Assembly (NCBI RefSeq): GCF_000702625.1
Contig: NZ_JNIS01000001.1
Coordinates: 62,001 to 126,000, forward strand
From: Exiguobacterium oxidotolerans JCM 12280
GTDB lineage: Bacteria; Bacillota; Bacilli; Exiguobacteriales; Exiguobacteriaceae
Direction of reading: 5' to 3'
Length of the DNA stretch: 64,000 nt
The position numbers were made by a program, and so were the translations under genes. The notes under the pieces are model-generated. The model did no database searches and had not been told where the DNA came from. It saw nothing but the letters and a program-made list of their open reading frames with translations. Of this stretch, positions 1 to 8,137 are shown piece after piece. The number at the start of each line of letters is the position of its first letter. The first letter of the stretch is position 1.

Positions 1-64
1 ACCGTTGAATCGCCTCGAAATCCTGTTCCGTGTAGGGACGGATTTGGTATTGTCGTTCTGACAT
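1..64 (-). CDS. GNAT-like acetyltransferase, N-terminal fragment
   Basis: Only the first 21 codons are in the window; the gene runs off the left edge. The peptide begins MSERQYQIRPYTEQDFEAIQ, which has the 'xIRxYxxxDxxAI' look of the first beta strand and helix of GNAT N-acetyltransferases. An AGGAGTG ribosome binding site sits six bases before the ATG. The acetyl-CoA binding motif lies outside the window, so substrate and even family are tentative. Confidence 0.5.
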   Translation of the reverse strand, partial: MSERQYQIRPYTEQDFEAIQR

Positions 65-87
65 GGTAAACACTCCTGTTCTATAAG

Positions 88-746
88 TTAATTTTGAAGC
101 ACTGTGCCTAATTCGTCCCAGTCGTCGATCCAGTCCGTACAAGGAGAGAGTAGCGCCGAACCGTTTCTTTTCCAAATCACGTTCATCCCGACTTGCTGCG
201 CACCGAAGACGTCGTTTACGGGATGGTCGCCAATGTAGACGGTCGCATGTGCGTCAAGGGCACACTTTTCTAAAAAATAGTTGAAAATGAACGGGTCTGG
301 CTTTTTGATTCCGATGTCTTCCGAAATGAGGATGAAATCGAAAGAGTCCGCTATTCCTAAAGCGTCTAAAGTGGTGCGCTGGAAATCAGTCCGATCAGAT
401 AACCTTGTTTTCTTAACGCCTTTAACATATCCGCCGTACCCGGATAGGCGAGGCAATGGTTCGGAAAGGAAACAAAGTAATCGTCGAGTAATTGACGCCA
501 CGTCACCGTCGTGATCTCGAACTTCTGCAGCAACTGTTGATACACGATATCTTTTGAAACATACCCATCGTTGTCCAGTGTGATAAAGTGACGCGTATAG
601 TCCGGCAGTGAAACGGGTTGGAAGTCGTTAAAGAAACGCTGATACTGTCCCATGATGAAATTTTTTAAGGACAGCTGACGATTTAAAAGCGTCCCGTCTA
701 AATCAAACACAACTGCTGTTATATTTTTAATTTCAATCACCGCCAA
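88..746 (-). pseudogene. HAD-family phosphatase, frameshifted
   Basis: The reading frame from about 746 down to 366 carries HAD motif I (VVFDLDGTLLN, about residue 13) and a cap domain, reaches motif II (GLIS), then stops. A second frame, read from about 400 down to 88, resumes with RTDFQRTTLDALGI, the lysine motif III (KKPDPFIF) and motif IV (YIGDHPVNDVFGA). Together they make one complete HAD hydrolase, probably a phosphoglycolate phosphatase or pyrophosphatase relative, broken near 385-405. The start is uncertain (TTG at 746 or GTG at 740, no clear ribosome binding site). It lies downstream of nothing on its strand and reads toward the GNAT gene. It may be a true pseudogene or a sequencing error. 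Confidence 0.8.
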
Positions 747-843
747 TTAGATTAATAAACCGTATACCCATTTCCATATTAATGGAATAATTGAACAAGA
801 GAAAGTTATTTCGACAATTCATCTAAGTAGGAGAGGAAAAATC

Positions 844-1701
844 ATGGCTCATTTCGATACAAAAACGCCGGGACGACCGCTCGTCATTCTGCCCGGTCTT
901 GGCTGCAGCTATCACGAATGGTATCCGATCATCGAAGCATTAAAACAAACGTTTCGTGTCATCTCGTTTCACCGACATGAATTGGAGAACACGACTGAAC
1001 ACGGCACGGCGGGGGTTGCCGTGCAACTCAAACAGTTACTTCAAACAATAGGCGTCACGGAACCGGTCCTGCTTGTCGGACATTCTTACGGAGGGCTGTG
1101 TGCGCAACAGATGGCACACGATTATCCGGAGCATGTGCGCGGACTCGTGCTCGTCGACTCGACGTCCGTCCGCTTGCGGCACCTGGATGCCTTGACGTTA
1201 CCGGTCCTCGATGCCCTGTCGACCGATCAGGTCTGGCTTGACAAGTGCCGAAGTTACGCGGAAATGACACAACACGCCTTATGCGAGACCATCCAGCCGG
1301 AACTGACGCAGGAGCAACAACAGTTACCCGTAAACGTCCAACAAGAGCTGCTCGACTTCGAAACCGATCCGTTGCTGTACAGTGAAATGGCCACAGCCAT
1401 CGAACGGTGGCAGGACGACGCCCTTACGTTGGAACGGCGCGGTCGTCTCGCGGATCTTCCGCTCGCCGTGCTCGGACGCGATAAGGAACTGGCCGTGAAC
1501 AGCGGAATCGAAGAGGGGTTGCCGGAAGCGGAGCTACGATTACTTGAGGACACATGGGAACGATTGATTTGCGAACAGGCCGACCTGTCGACTCAAAGCA
1601 AACTACTTTTTGTTGAGCAGGCGAGTCACGCGATTCATCTGGACCGACCGGAAGCCGTTCTTACAGCCATCGACCGAATCGACGAGCGTGCACACGATTA
1701 A
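844..1701 (+). CDS. alpha/beta hydrolase
   Basis: A 285-residue alpha/beta-hydrolase fold protein. Visible features are the LPGLG oxyanion region (residues 16-20), the nucleophile elbow GHSYGG with Ser81, and a late histidine in the motif SHAIHLDRP (His262) followed by a short tail. No signal peptide is present, so it should be cytoplasmic. A GGAGAGG ribosome binding site precedes the ATG. It ends 20 bases before the phospholipase-C-like gene and is probably cotranscribed with it. The substrate cannot be told; a carboxylesterase or C-C hydrolase is typical of the family. Confidence 0.85.
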   Translation: MAHFDTKTPGRPLVILPGLGCSYHEWYPIIEALKQTFRVISFHRHELENTTEHGTAGVAVQLKQLLQTIGVTEPVLLVGHSYGGLCAQQMAHDYPEHVRGLVLVDSTSVRLRHLDALTLPVLDALSTDQVWLDKCRSYAEMTQHALCETIQPELTQEQQQLPVNVQQELLDFETDPLLYSEMATAIERWQDDALTLERRGRLADLPLAVLGRDKELAVNSGIEEGLPEAELRLLEDTWERLICEQADLSTQSKLLFVEQASHAIHLDRPEAVLTAIDRIDERAHD

Positions 1702-1721
1702 GCCGAAAGGAGTGAATCGAT

Positions 1722-2363
1722 ATGGGATCACGAATCATGCACTACTGTATTGCGTCATTGCTCGCGGACACGCTGAAACTGGAGCCCCGGAGTGATTTTC
1801 TGTTGGGTGGGATCGCGCCGGACATTCACGGACTGATGGGTGTACCGAAAGGGAAAACGCACTTTAAGGACGTGGATGAGACAGGGAAAAGCCGGATTAA
1901 CCTGGACCGGTTTTTGCATACATATGAATTAAAACGAACAGAACCGTTTTACCTCGGCTACTTTTGTCATTTAATATCTGATCAAGTCTGGTTGGATTTT
2001 TATTTGGAAAAGACCGCGTACGTCTCGCGCGGGCAGTGGCAAACAGATTTAGAAAAATCCTACCGTGACTTTCAGCGCTTGAATGGACGGATCATCAAAC
2101 AGTACGGACTCACGATCGAGCCGTTGACGATCCCGTATTTTGAGATTGAAGGGTACGGCAAACAACATTTACCGACACTGATCGCGGAATTAGAAGCCGA
2201 CTTTCGACACGATGTAGCGCTATCACGAGAACCACTAGAGGTATATGCCGATGATGATTCCGAAATCATCCAGTACATCGAACAATCCGTGTCACGGTGC
2301 CTGGAACGATTGCCAGAAGGGATTAAAACGAACAGAACGTTGCACGACAAAAATGTTTATTAA
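1722..2363 (+). CDS. zinc-dependent phospholipase C-like protein
   Basis: 213 residues. The spacing of metal ligands, His7, Asp34-x-His36 (APDIH), His47 and the GYFCHLISDQVW motif with His83 and Asp87, matches the zinc-dependent phospholipase C / HD-like fold found as a hypothetical hydrolase in many Bacilli. There is no signal peptide, unlike secreted phospholipases C, so an intracellular hydrolase is more likely. It follows the alpha/beta hydrolase on the same strand with an AAAGGAG ribosome binding site and is the last gene before a bidirectional terminator. The substrate is unknown. Confidence 0.65.
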   Translation: MGSRIMHYCIASLLADTLKLEPRSDFLLGGIAPDIHGLMGVPKGKTHFKDVDETGKSRINLDRFLHTYELKRTEPFYLGYFCHLISDQVWLDFYLEKTAYVSRGQWQTDLEKSYRDFQRLNGRIIKQYGLTIEPLTIPYFEIEGYGKQHLPTLIAELEADFRHDVALSREPLEVYADDDSEIIQYIEQSVSRCLERLPEGIKTNRTLHDKNVY

Positions 2364-2461
2364 TTTCAATTACCGTACTATTTTAATAAAAATAATTAGA
2401 CAAACAACAAGTATATTTAAAACACTTTTCTCCTACAAGTTAAACAATCATGAATTACATC

Positions 2462-2500
2462 AAAAAACAGCTAAGGTGCTTTCTACCGTAGCTGTTTTTT
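2462..2500. terminator. bidirectional terminator
   Basis: The arms AAAAAACAGCTA (2462-2473) and TAGCTGTTTTTT (2489-2500) are perfectly complementary, with an inner GGT/ACC pairing. A and T runs flank the hairpin on both sides, so it can serve both the hydrolase pair and the convergent diguanylate cyclase gene. Confidence 0.85.
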
Positions 2501-2529
2501 CCAATTCCTCCGAAGGAGTGATGTCGTGT

Positions 2530-3420
2530 TCATGACAATTGTTTTTGTGCTGATTTATCGGCATACATTGCGGAATCAGCTTGTGCGATGAGCTGCTCAA
2601 TGTCGTCTGCAGCACCCATCGCGAGACCAGAGGCAATCGCAATTTGGGACGCAGCCATCTCAGTATGAATAGCTGAGCGAACTGCCTCCATTTCGTCACA
2701 CGACAAGTGCGATTCGATGATTGCAAATTCATCACCGCCAATGCGGTAGACGTTTTGACTGTGATTTTTCAAAATCGTAGCCGTCGTTTTGAGCAGACCA
2801 TCTCCAGCGGCATGACCGTGATGATCATTTTGAATCTTCAAGTCGTTTAAATCGAATAACAGAACGCCGAGTGGAACATGTTCGCACGTCACGAGTTCCC
2901 GTACCATATTATCAAATTGATATCGGTTATAGAGTCCTGTCAAAGCATCGGTCCGACAGCGTTGTTCCAAGTTATGTTTTTCAGATATAGCCCGTTCGAC
3001 ATTACGAATGATTCCCTGGATAGCAACGAGCTGTCCATTCTCATAAATCGGGGTCGAGTATTCTTCGAACCAAATATAATGTCCTTCGTTCGTCCGCCAC
3101 CGTTGCAAAAAGGGTGTCTCGTAATTTCCTATTCCCGATGCTTTTGCGACGAGAAGATCGAAGTCTTCCGGGTGAACCCGTTCGAAGCAGACAGCGGGGT
3201 CGGCGTAACTCGCAGCGACAATTCCTTCACCAAGATGTTCGTCAAGTGACGGGCTGATGTAACGAAAACGTTGAATTGGTTTTACTTCGAACACATAGAC
3301 GATATCTTTCGTATGGTGGCCAATCAGTTCGACTGATGGTGGGGGAGCAGCGTTTGATTTTTTGAGTTTCATGAAGCCAAGCGTCATAAGAATACCGATA
3401 CCGATTCCTAAAATAAGCAT
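2530..3420 (-). CDS. membrane-anchored PAS-GGDEF diguanylate cyclase
   Basis: 296 residues: one N-terminal membrane helix (1-20), a PAS domain (about 38-145, including the RWRTNEGHYIWFEEYSTPIYENGQL region typical of PAS3), then a GGDEF domain with the intact signature RIGGDEF at 226-232 and a metal-binding Asp near 190 (LLFDLNDLK). It should make cyclic di-GMP from GTP in response to a signal sensed by PAS. The RxxD inhibitory site normally five residues before GGDEF is absent (NHSQ there), so product inhibition is probably lost. It stands alone on its strand. Confidence 0.92.
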   Translation of the reverse strand: MLILGIGIGILMTLGFMKLKKSNAAPPPSVELIGHHTKDIVYVFEVKPIQRFRYISPSLDEHLGEGIVAASYADPAVCFERVHPEDFDLLVAKASGIGNYETPFLQRWRTNEGHYIWFEEYSTPIYENGQLVAIQGIIRNVERAISEKHNLEQRCRTDALTGLYNRYQFDNMVRELVTCEHVPLGVLLFDLNDLKIQNDHHGHAAGDGLLKTTATILKNHSQNVYRIGGDEFAIIESHLSCDEMEAVRSAIHTEMAASQIAIASGLAMGAADDIEQLIAQADSAMYADKSAQKQLS

Positions 3421-3760
3421 GCAAGGTCACCTTCTTCTAATCTGTATGCCCTATATCGTACCACGTAATTTGCAAATTTTTTACTTTTTTATGTGTAAAT
3501 GGGGATTTAAATAATTAGTAGATGAAACATTAGTTTTAATGACTCTCTTTTGAAAGAAGACTTGTTTTCAAACAAATTGGAAACACGTGACTCTTTCCAG
3601 ACTTTTTCGGGTATGGTCTTGATAGGAACTACTTAATATACGAGGAATTGAACGGATTGCGATCTGCTTTAAACAAGAAGCTGCTTCATCCTTTCCGCGT
3701 GCATCTACGGACAATCGACTGTCCGAATTGCAGACAACACTTTTTAAAGGAGAGAATGAA
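3421..3760. other. intergenic leader region before the CDF exporter
   Basis: This 340-base gap separates the diguanylate cyclase from the divergent cation exporter. The left half is A/T rich and presumably holds both promoters, but no convincing -35/-10 pair stands out. Close to the exporter there is a perfect hairpin, CGGACA (3708-3713) and TGTCCG (3720-3725) around ATCGAC, 36 bases before the start codon. It does not match any metal riboswitch I know, including the NiCo motif often found before czcD genes. Confidence 0.4.
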
Positions 3761-4708
3761 ATGGGACATGACCACGGGCACGACCATGCACACACTGGAA
3801 ACAAACGTGTGCTATTGATTGCTTTTTCCATCATCACACTATTTATGATCGTTGAAGTGATTGGCGGATACTTGACGAATAGTTTGGCACTTCTCGCTGA
3901 CGCCGGACATATGTTAAGTGACTCGGCGTCACTCGCGATTTCGCTCGTCGCGTTTAAGCTCGGGGAACGGGCGGCGAGCGGCAGTAAGACGTTCGGTTAC
4001 AGACGTTTCGAAATCCTGGCTGCCGTCATCAACGGTGTCGCCTTAATCGGGATTTCGCTCTATATCTTTTATGAAGCGATTCGTCGTTTTACAGAGCCGA
4101 CGGCGATTGCTTCGACGGGGATGCTGATTGTCAGTGTCATCGGTCTTCTCGTCAATCTGCTTGTCGCTTGGATTATGTTACGTGGCGGCGACGTCAAAGA
4201 AAACCTAAACATGAAAGGTGCCTATCTCCATGTCTTGAGTGACACACTCGGCTCGATTGGTGCGATTGCAGCAGCCTTGCTCATCATGTTTTTCAGTTGG
4301 AACTGGGCCGATCCACTCGCAAGTATCATCGTTGCGCTGCTCGTCTTACGAAGTGGTTACTTCGTGACGAAATCAGCCGTCAATATTTTGATGGAAGGTG
4401 TCCCGGAGAACGTCAATCTCGAAGACATCACCGCGACGATTCAAGGGACAGAAGGTGTCGACGACGTCCATGACTTACATGTCTGGGCAATCACGAGTGG
4501 ATTAAATGCCCTGTCGTGTCACGTCGTCACGAACGGGGACATGTCGATTGCTGAAGGGGCGGCGTTACTTCAGGAAATCAAGCATAAGCTTGAAGATCAA
4601 CATATCCATCATGCGACGATTCAAATCGAGACCGCGAATCACGAGCATAGTGATGCCTTGCTTTGTGAACTGGAGGGGAGTGCCGCACCTCATTCGCATC
4701 ACCATTAA
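3761..4708 (+). CDS. czcD: CDF-family Zn2+/cation efflux protein (CzcD-like)
   Basis: 315 residues, six membrane helices and a cytoplasmic C-terminal domain. The N terminus is histidine rich (MGHDHGHDHAH) and the C terminus ends HSHHH. Membrane residues His50/Asp54 (in LADAGHMLSD) and His157/Asp161 (in YLHVLSDTLGS) form the HD-HD tetrahedral site seen in zinc exporters of the ZnT/CzcD type. It should exchange cytoplasmic Zn2+ (possibly Co2+ or Cd2+) for protons. The start at 3761 was chosen because AAAGGAGAG lies just upstream; an in-frame ATG at 3728 lacks such a site. It leads a run of four ion-transport genes. Confidence 0.93.
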   Translation: MGHDHGHDHAHTGNKRVLLIAFSIITLFMIVEVIGGYLTNSLALLADAGHMLSDSASLAISLVAFKLGERAASGSKTFGYRRFEILAAVINGVALIGISLYIFYEAIRRFTEPTAIASTGMLIVSVIGLLVNLLVAWIMLRGGDVKENLNMKGAYLHVLSDTLGSIGAIAAALLIMFFSWNWADPLASIIVALLVLRSGYFVTKSAVNILMEGVPENVNLEDITATIQGTEGVDDVHDLHVWAITSGLNALSCHVVTNGDMSIAEGAALLQEIKHKLEDQHIHHATIQIETANHEHSDALLCELEGSAAPHSHHH

Positions 4709-4776
4709 TTAAATGGATCAACATCATGCATCGTTCACGGCAGCTGTCCTTTTGTTTTAAAGGAGTTGATTAGATA

Positions 4777-5829
4777 ATGGATCATCATTATTCGCCGAGT
4801 GAATTTAAAAAGAAGATGTATGCCGATTTAAAAGTAACACCGAGCGACTCTGTTATTCTCATGTGTTCGATCTTCATTGCCTCAATCGGTCTGAACATGA
4901 ACTCCATTCCAATCATCATCGGCGCGATGCTCGTCTCGCCGTTGATGACCCCTATCTTAGGTGTCGGATTTGCATTATCTGTATCCGATTTAACACTCCT
5001 CAAACGTGCGACGAAATTATTGATTGTCCAAGTGTCTGTCAGTCTGATTGTGGCAACGTTATACTTTTCCATTTCACCTATCACGTATGCAAGTAATGAG
5101 ATCATTGCACGAACGTCACCGACGATTTGGGATGTCGTGATTGCGTTTGCCGGCGGGACGGCAGGCATCATCGGTGCGCGAAAAAAAGTCAGCAATAACA
5201 TCGTCCCCGGCGTCGCGATTGCGACCGCTTTAATGCCGCCTCTTTGTACGGTCGGCTATTCGATTGCGACGATGAATTTGGACTATTTTTTAGGATCGAG
5301 TTATTTATTCGTCATCAATTGCGGCTTCATCACGATTGCGACGTTCATCGGTATTCGGTTCATGGGCATCGCCTCTGCAGTGAATGCCAACAAACGCCAA
5401 AACCCTCGCATTAACATTGCGCTTGCCGTCCTGTCCATCCTGATTACGATCCCCAGTATTTTTTCTGCCGTGACGTTAGTCCAGGAAAGTCTCATCAGTA
5501 CCGGAATCACGTCGTTAATCGATGAGCAGTTCGCGGATAACGTGGTGATTGACCAGTCCTATGATGAACAAAAAGAACTATTGACGGTGACGGTCACCGG
5601 GAAACGCCTGTCTCAAGAAGAGGTGACGGCAATCGAATCGAGTCTACCGGACTATGGATTAGCGGATACGAACTTAGTGATCAATCAAGTCCCGGACATC
5701 AACGCCTTGACAGGTGAACAGGCAGCAGCCGTCCTGGACCGTTATCTCGAAGAACGGTTGCGTCAATCCAGCTGGTTCAGCAACCGGTCATTCAATCTTG
5801 ATGGACTTCCATTCCAATTAAAGGACTGA
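4777..5829 (+). CDS. DUF389 integral membrane protein
   Basis: 350 residues with about six membrane helices and the conserved DUF389 segments SIGLNMNSIPIIIGAMLVSPLMTPI, GGTAGIIGARKK and GVAIATALMPPLCTVGY. A soluble C-terminal domain of about 120 residues follows. DUF389 proteins have no established function; they occur next to transporters and are sometimes called hydrophobic-domain proteins. AAAGGAG precedes the start. Only four bases separate it from the K+ channel gene, so the two are almost certainly cotranscribed and possibly translationally coupled. Confidence 0.9.
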   Translation: MDHHYSPSEFKKKMYADLKVTPSDSVILMCSIFIASIGLNMNSIPIIIGAMLVSPLMTPILGVGFALSVSDLTLLKRATKLLIVQVSVSLIVATLYFSISPITYASNEIIARTSPTIWDVVIAFAGGTAGIIGARKKVSNNIVPGVAIATALMPPLCTVGYSIATMNLDYFLGSSYLFVINCGFITIATFIGIRFMGIASAVNANKRQNPRINIALAVLSILITIPSIFSAVTLVQESLISTGITSLIDEQFADNVVIDQSYDEQKELLTVTVTGKRLSQEEVTAIESSLPDYGLADTNLVINQVPDINALTGEQAAAVLDRYLEERLRQSSWFSNRSFNLDGLPFQLKD

Positions 5830-5833
5830 TTCG

Positions 5834-6175
5834 ATGATTGCCTTTTTCATATTGATGCGAAACATGTTTCATGTCGTCCGAATCCTGTTTCGCCAAGAAG
5901 AACAGAAAGCGGTCATGTTTTCCGTCGTCTTCTTACTCGCGGTCGGAATGTTCTTCTATCATAGCGTCGAAAAATTGACGTATCTCGATTCCGTCTACTT
6001 AGCGGTCATGACATTGACGACGGTTGGCTATGGTGACGTTCATCCAATCACGCCACTCGGAAAAATCTTTTCGATGGTTTACGTGTTGCTTGGCATCGGG
6101 GTCATCAGTGCCGTCATCGCCAACTTCAATCGGGCGTTAAAAGAATTTCACCAAACGAAACGGAAGCCAAAATGA
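5834..6175 (+). CDS. two-helix potassium channel
   Basis: 113 residues: a membrane helix (about 27-45), a pore loop with the K+ selectivity filter TVGYGD (63-68), a second helix (78-100) and a short basic tail. This is the minimal Ion_trans_2 (KcsA-like) design without a voltage sensor or a cytoplasmic RCK domain, so any gating must come from lipid, pH, or a partner. It lies four bases after the DUF389 gene and 24 bases before the CLC gene, which suggests joint control of K+ and anion flux. Confidence 0.93.
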   Translation: MIAFFILMRNMFHVVRILFRQEEQKAVMFSVVFLLAVGMFFYHSVEKLTYLDSVYLAVMTLTTVGYGDVHPITPLGKIFSMVYVLLGIGVISAVIANFNRALKEFHQTKRKPK

Positions 6176-6199
6176 GGTCTAAAGGAGGAGGGAAATGAT

Positions 6200-7414
6200 G
6201 TGAAGTTCAATCTGGTTTTTATCTTCTACAGTTGCTTACTCGGGATTCTCGTCGGTGTAGTCGCGTCACTTTTTTTAGGAATTGTCAACGCATTGATTCA
6301 TCTCGTGTGGACGACATTACCGGAAACGTTTGACAGCACCTGGTACCCGCTCTGGATGGGAGCGACGGGTGGGGTGTTGATTGGACTGTTTCAAAAGTAC
6401 ATCGGGGACTATCCGAAGACGATGCACGAAACATTACATGAATTTCAGGAAACCGGACGTGTTACGTATGAAGGGGCGATTATTAAAAACAGTAGCGCGG
6501 CGCTACTTGTCTTGACGTTCGGGGCAAGTCTCGGTCCGGAAGCGGCACTCGTCAGTATTTTAGGAGGATTGATGACATGGATCGGCGACCGGATGACATG
6601 GACGATTCATAAAAAGGAACAATTGCTTGAACTCGGAATCGGGGCGATGTTAGCGACGATATTTTATGCACCATTCGTCGGTGTCAGTGAAGCGATCGAA
6701 GAGGGAATCGCAGAACGTCGTTTTCAATCAAAACTGACGAAAGCCCTCTTGTACGGGATTACGACAGCATGCGGGATTTTAGCGTTTACGTTGTTGAACC
6801 GTCTTTTCCCGAGTACTTCCGTATTCGGTATCAGTACCCCCGAAGTCAATTGGACGCGGGAAGTCCTTTACTTCTTAGTCCCGGCAATCCTCATCGGGGC
6901 AGGTTTTGGAGCAGTGTTTCTTCTTCTTGGTCGATGGACGGACCAGCTTGCAATCAAATATTCATCACCGCTCGGACTCGCGATCAGCGCCGGACTCGCC
7001 ATCGGTTTGTTTGGTATCTGGTCCCCGTATTTTTTATTTTCCGGTGAACATGAACTATTAGACTTCTCAAAAGAAGCGCTCGATCAATCCATTCTCTTTT
7101 TAGTCTTGCTTGCGCTTGGAAAAGCTTTGCTGACGAATATCTGTTTTTCATTCGGATGGCGGGGCGGGAAAATCTTTCCGGCGATTTTCTCGAGTACCTC
7201 CATCGGCTTCGCGTTTGCCGTCTTGTTTCCGTATACACCCGGGCTACTCGTTGCCGTCGCCGTTGCTGCGAGCTGTACCGTCATTTTGAAACAGCCTTTC
7301 GTCACGGCGACGTTGTTATTATTTTTGTTCCCACTCCAATTCTTCCCGTTCATCTTATTCGTCGCAATCTTGATTAAACGAACCTCGATTCGAATCGAAA
7401 GAAGTATCAAGTAA
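6200..7414 (+). CDS. CLC-family chloride channel/transporter-like protein
   Basis: 404 residues with 10 or more membrane segments. The segment GASLGPEAALVSILGG (about 108-123) matches the CLC motif GREGP, and WRGGKIFPAIF matches the later GxFxP motif. The gating glutamate of classical CLC antiporters is replaced by leucine (residue 111), as in the YfeO-like branch, so transport may be channel-like or use another acid. The start is GTG at 6200 after AAAGGAGGAGG; the ATGs at 6195 and 6198 run straight into TGA. It is the last gene of the DUF389-K+ channel-CLC unit. Confidence 0.85.
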   Translation: MKFNLVFIFYSCLLGILVGVVASLFLGIVNALIHLVWTTLPETFDSTWYPLWMGATGGVLIGLFQKYIGDYPKTMHETLHEFQETGRVTYEGAIIKNSSAALLVLTFGASLGPEAALVSILGGLMTWIGDRMTWTIHKKEQLLELGIGAMLATIFYAPFVGVSEAIEEGIAERRFQSKLTKALLYGITTACGILAFTLLNRLFPSTSVFGISTPEVNWTREVLYFLVPAILIGAGFGAVFLLLGRWTDQLAIKYSSPLGLAISAGLAIGLFGIWSPYFLFSGEHELLDFSKEALDQSILFLVLLALGKALLTNICFSFGWRGGKIFPAIFSSTSIGFAFAVLFPYTPGLLVAVAVAASCTVILKQPFVTATLLLFLFPLQFFPFILFVAILIKRTSIRIERSIK

Positions 7415-7450
7415 ACGTCAGACCAATCATGCAATCCTTGATTTTCTCAA

Positions 7451-8014
7451 TCAATCTCTTTTCCTGCTCCAGCAACGAATCACGAGCACAGAAAGCACGA
7501 CGAACACGACCATCCAAGAGACGTGTTTCATGGCAAACGTAGCGATGAGATTCCAGCGCTCCTGTAAATAATAACCGCTCGTCATGAAAAGCAAGGACCA
7601 GACCGTAAAGGACAGTGCCGTCGAAAGTAAAAATGTCGTCAAGCGAATCCGGACCGTCCCGGCACCAAACGCAAAAACCGTTTTCCAGAGCGGGGACAAG
7701 AGCAGGTACCAGCCACCATACTGGCGTAAGTTGTGTTCGGCGCGTTGCAAACGGTCCGGACGTACGTGAAGCCACTTCGTCAGCGCATGCAGCAGCCGTT
7801 CACCGCCGAAGTAGCCGAGACCATACAAAACGAGTTGCGACAGGATGAAACCGATGACGCCCGTCGCGAGCATCAAGACGTAGGACAGCTGATTCGTCGC
7901 CACTAAAAAGCCGGCATAACTCATGATCAGTTCGGTCGGGATAAAGTGGGCGAACAGGGCGAGAAAGACACCGAGATACCCATACTGGTCCATCCAGAAT
8001 TGCCAGTTTGTCAT
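7451..8014 (-). CDS. DedA/VTT-domain membrane protein
   Basis: 187 residues with the DedA fold: an N-terminal re-entrant region (FIPTELIMSYAGFLV), the GYFGGERLL glycine motif, an amphipathic charged stretch (about 85-105) and three C-terminal helices. DedA-family proteins scavenge or flip lipids (undecaprenyl phosphate, phosphatidylethanolamine) in a proton-dependent way. The usual F-x-R-x-x-P-x-x-R segment reads LLSPLWKTVFAFGAG here, so both conserved arginines are missing and activity may be altered. It is transcribed alone and converges on the CLC gene. Confidence 0.82.
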   Translation of the reverse strand: MTNWQFWMDQYGYLGVFLALFAHFIPTELIMSYAGFLVATNQLSYVLMLATGVIGFILSQLVLYGLGYFGGERLLHALTKWLHVRPDRLQRAEHNLRQYGGWYLLLSPLWKTVFAFGAGTVRIRLTTFLLSTALSFTVWSLLFMTSGYYLQERWNLIATFAMKHVSWMVVFVVLSVLVIRCWSRKRD

Positions 8015-8086
8015 GTCATTTCTCCTCTCGAAGTCGTATAGCGGCAGGGCGCGCTAGAAGTTTACGGAATCGTTACACACCCTTCA

Positions 8087-8114
8087 TAAATGAAACGGTC
8101 GACATCTCCGATAG
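8087..8114 (+). promoter_or_regulatory. candidate SigD (flagellar-type) promoter
   Basis: TAAA at 8087-8090 and TCCGATAG at 8107-8114, separated by 16 bases, resemble the SigD consensus TAAA-N15-GCCGATAT. It lies 24 bases before the chemoreceptor start, where a SigD promoter is expected. The spacing is one base long and two positions of the -10 differ, so this is moderate evidence. Confidence 0.5.
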
Positions 8115-8137
8115 AATCGACGAGGAGATGATACACC

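Noticed and set aside
3700-3760. NiCo (czcD-type) riboswitch before the zinc exporter
   Set aside because: Only one six-base hairpin is present; the conserved G-rich junction segments are missing.
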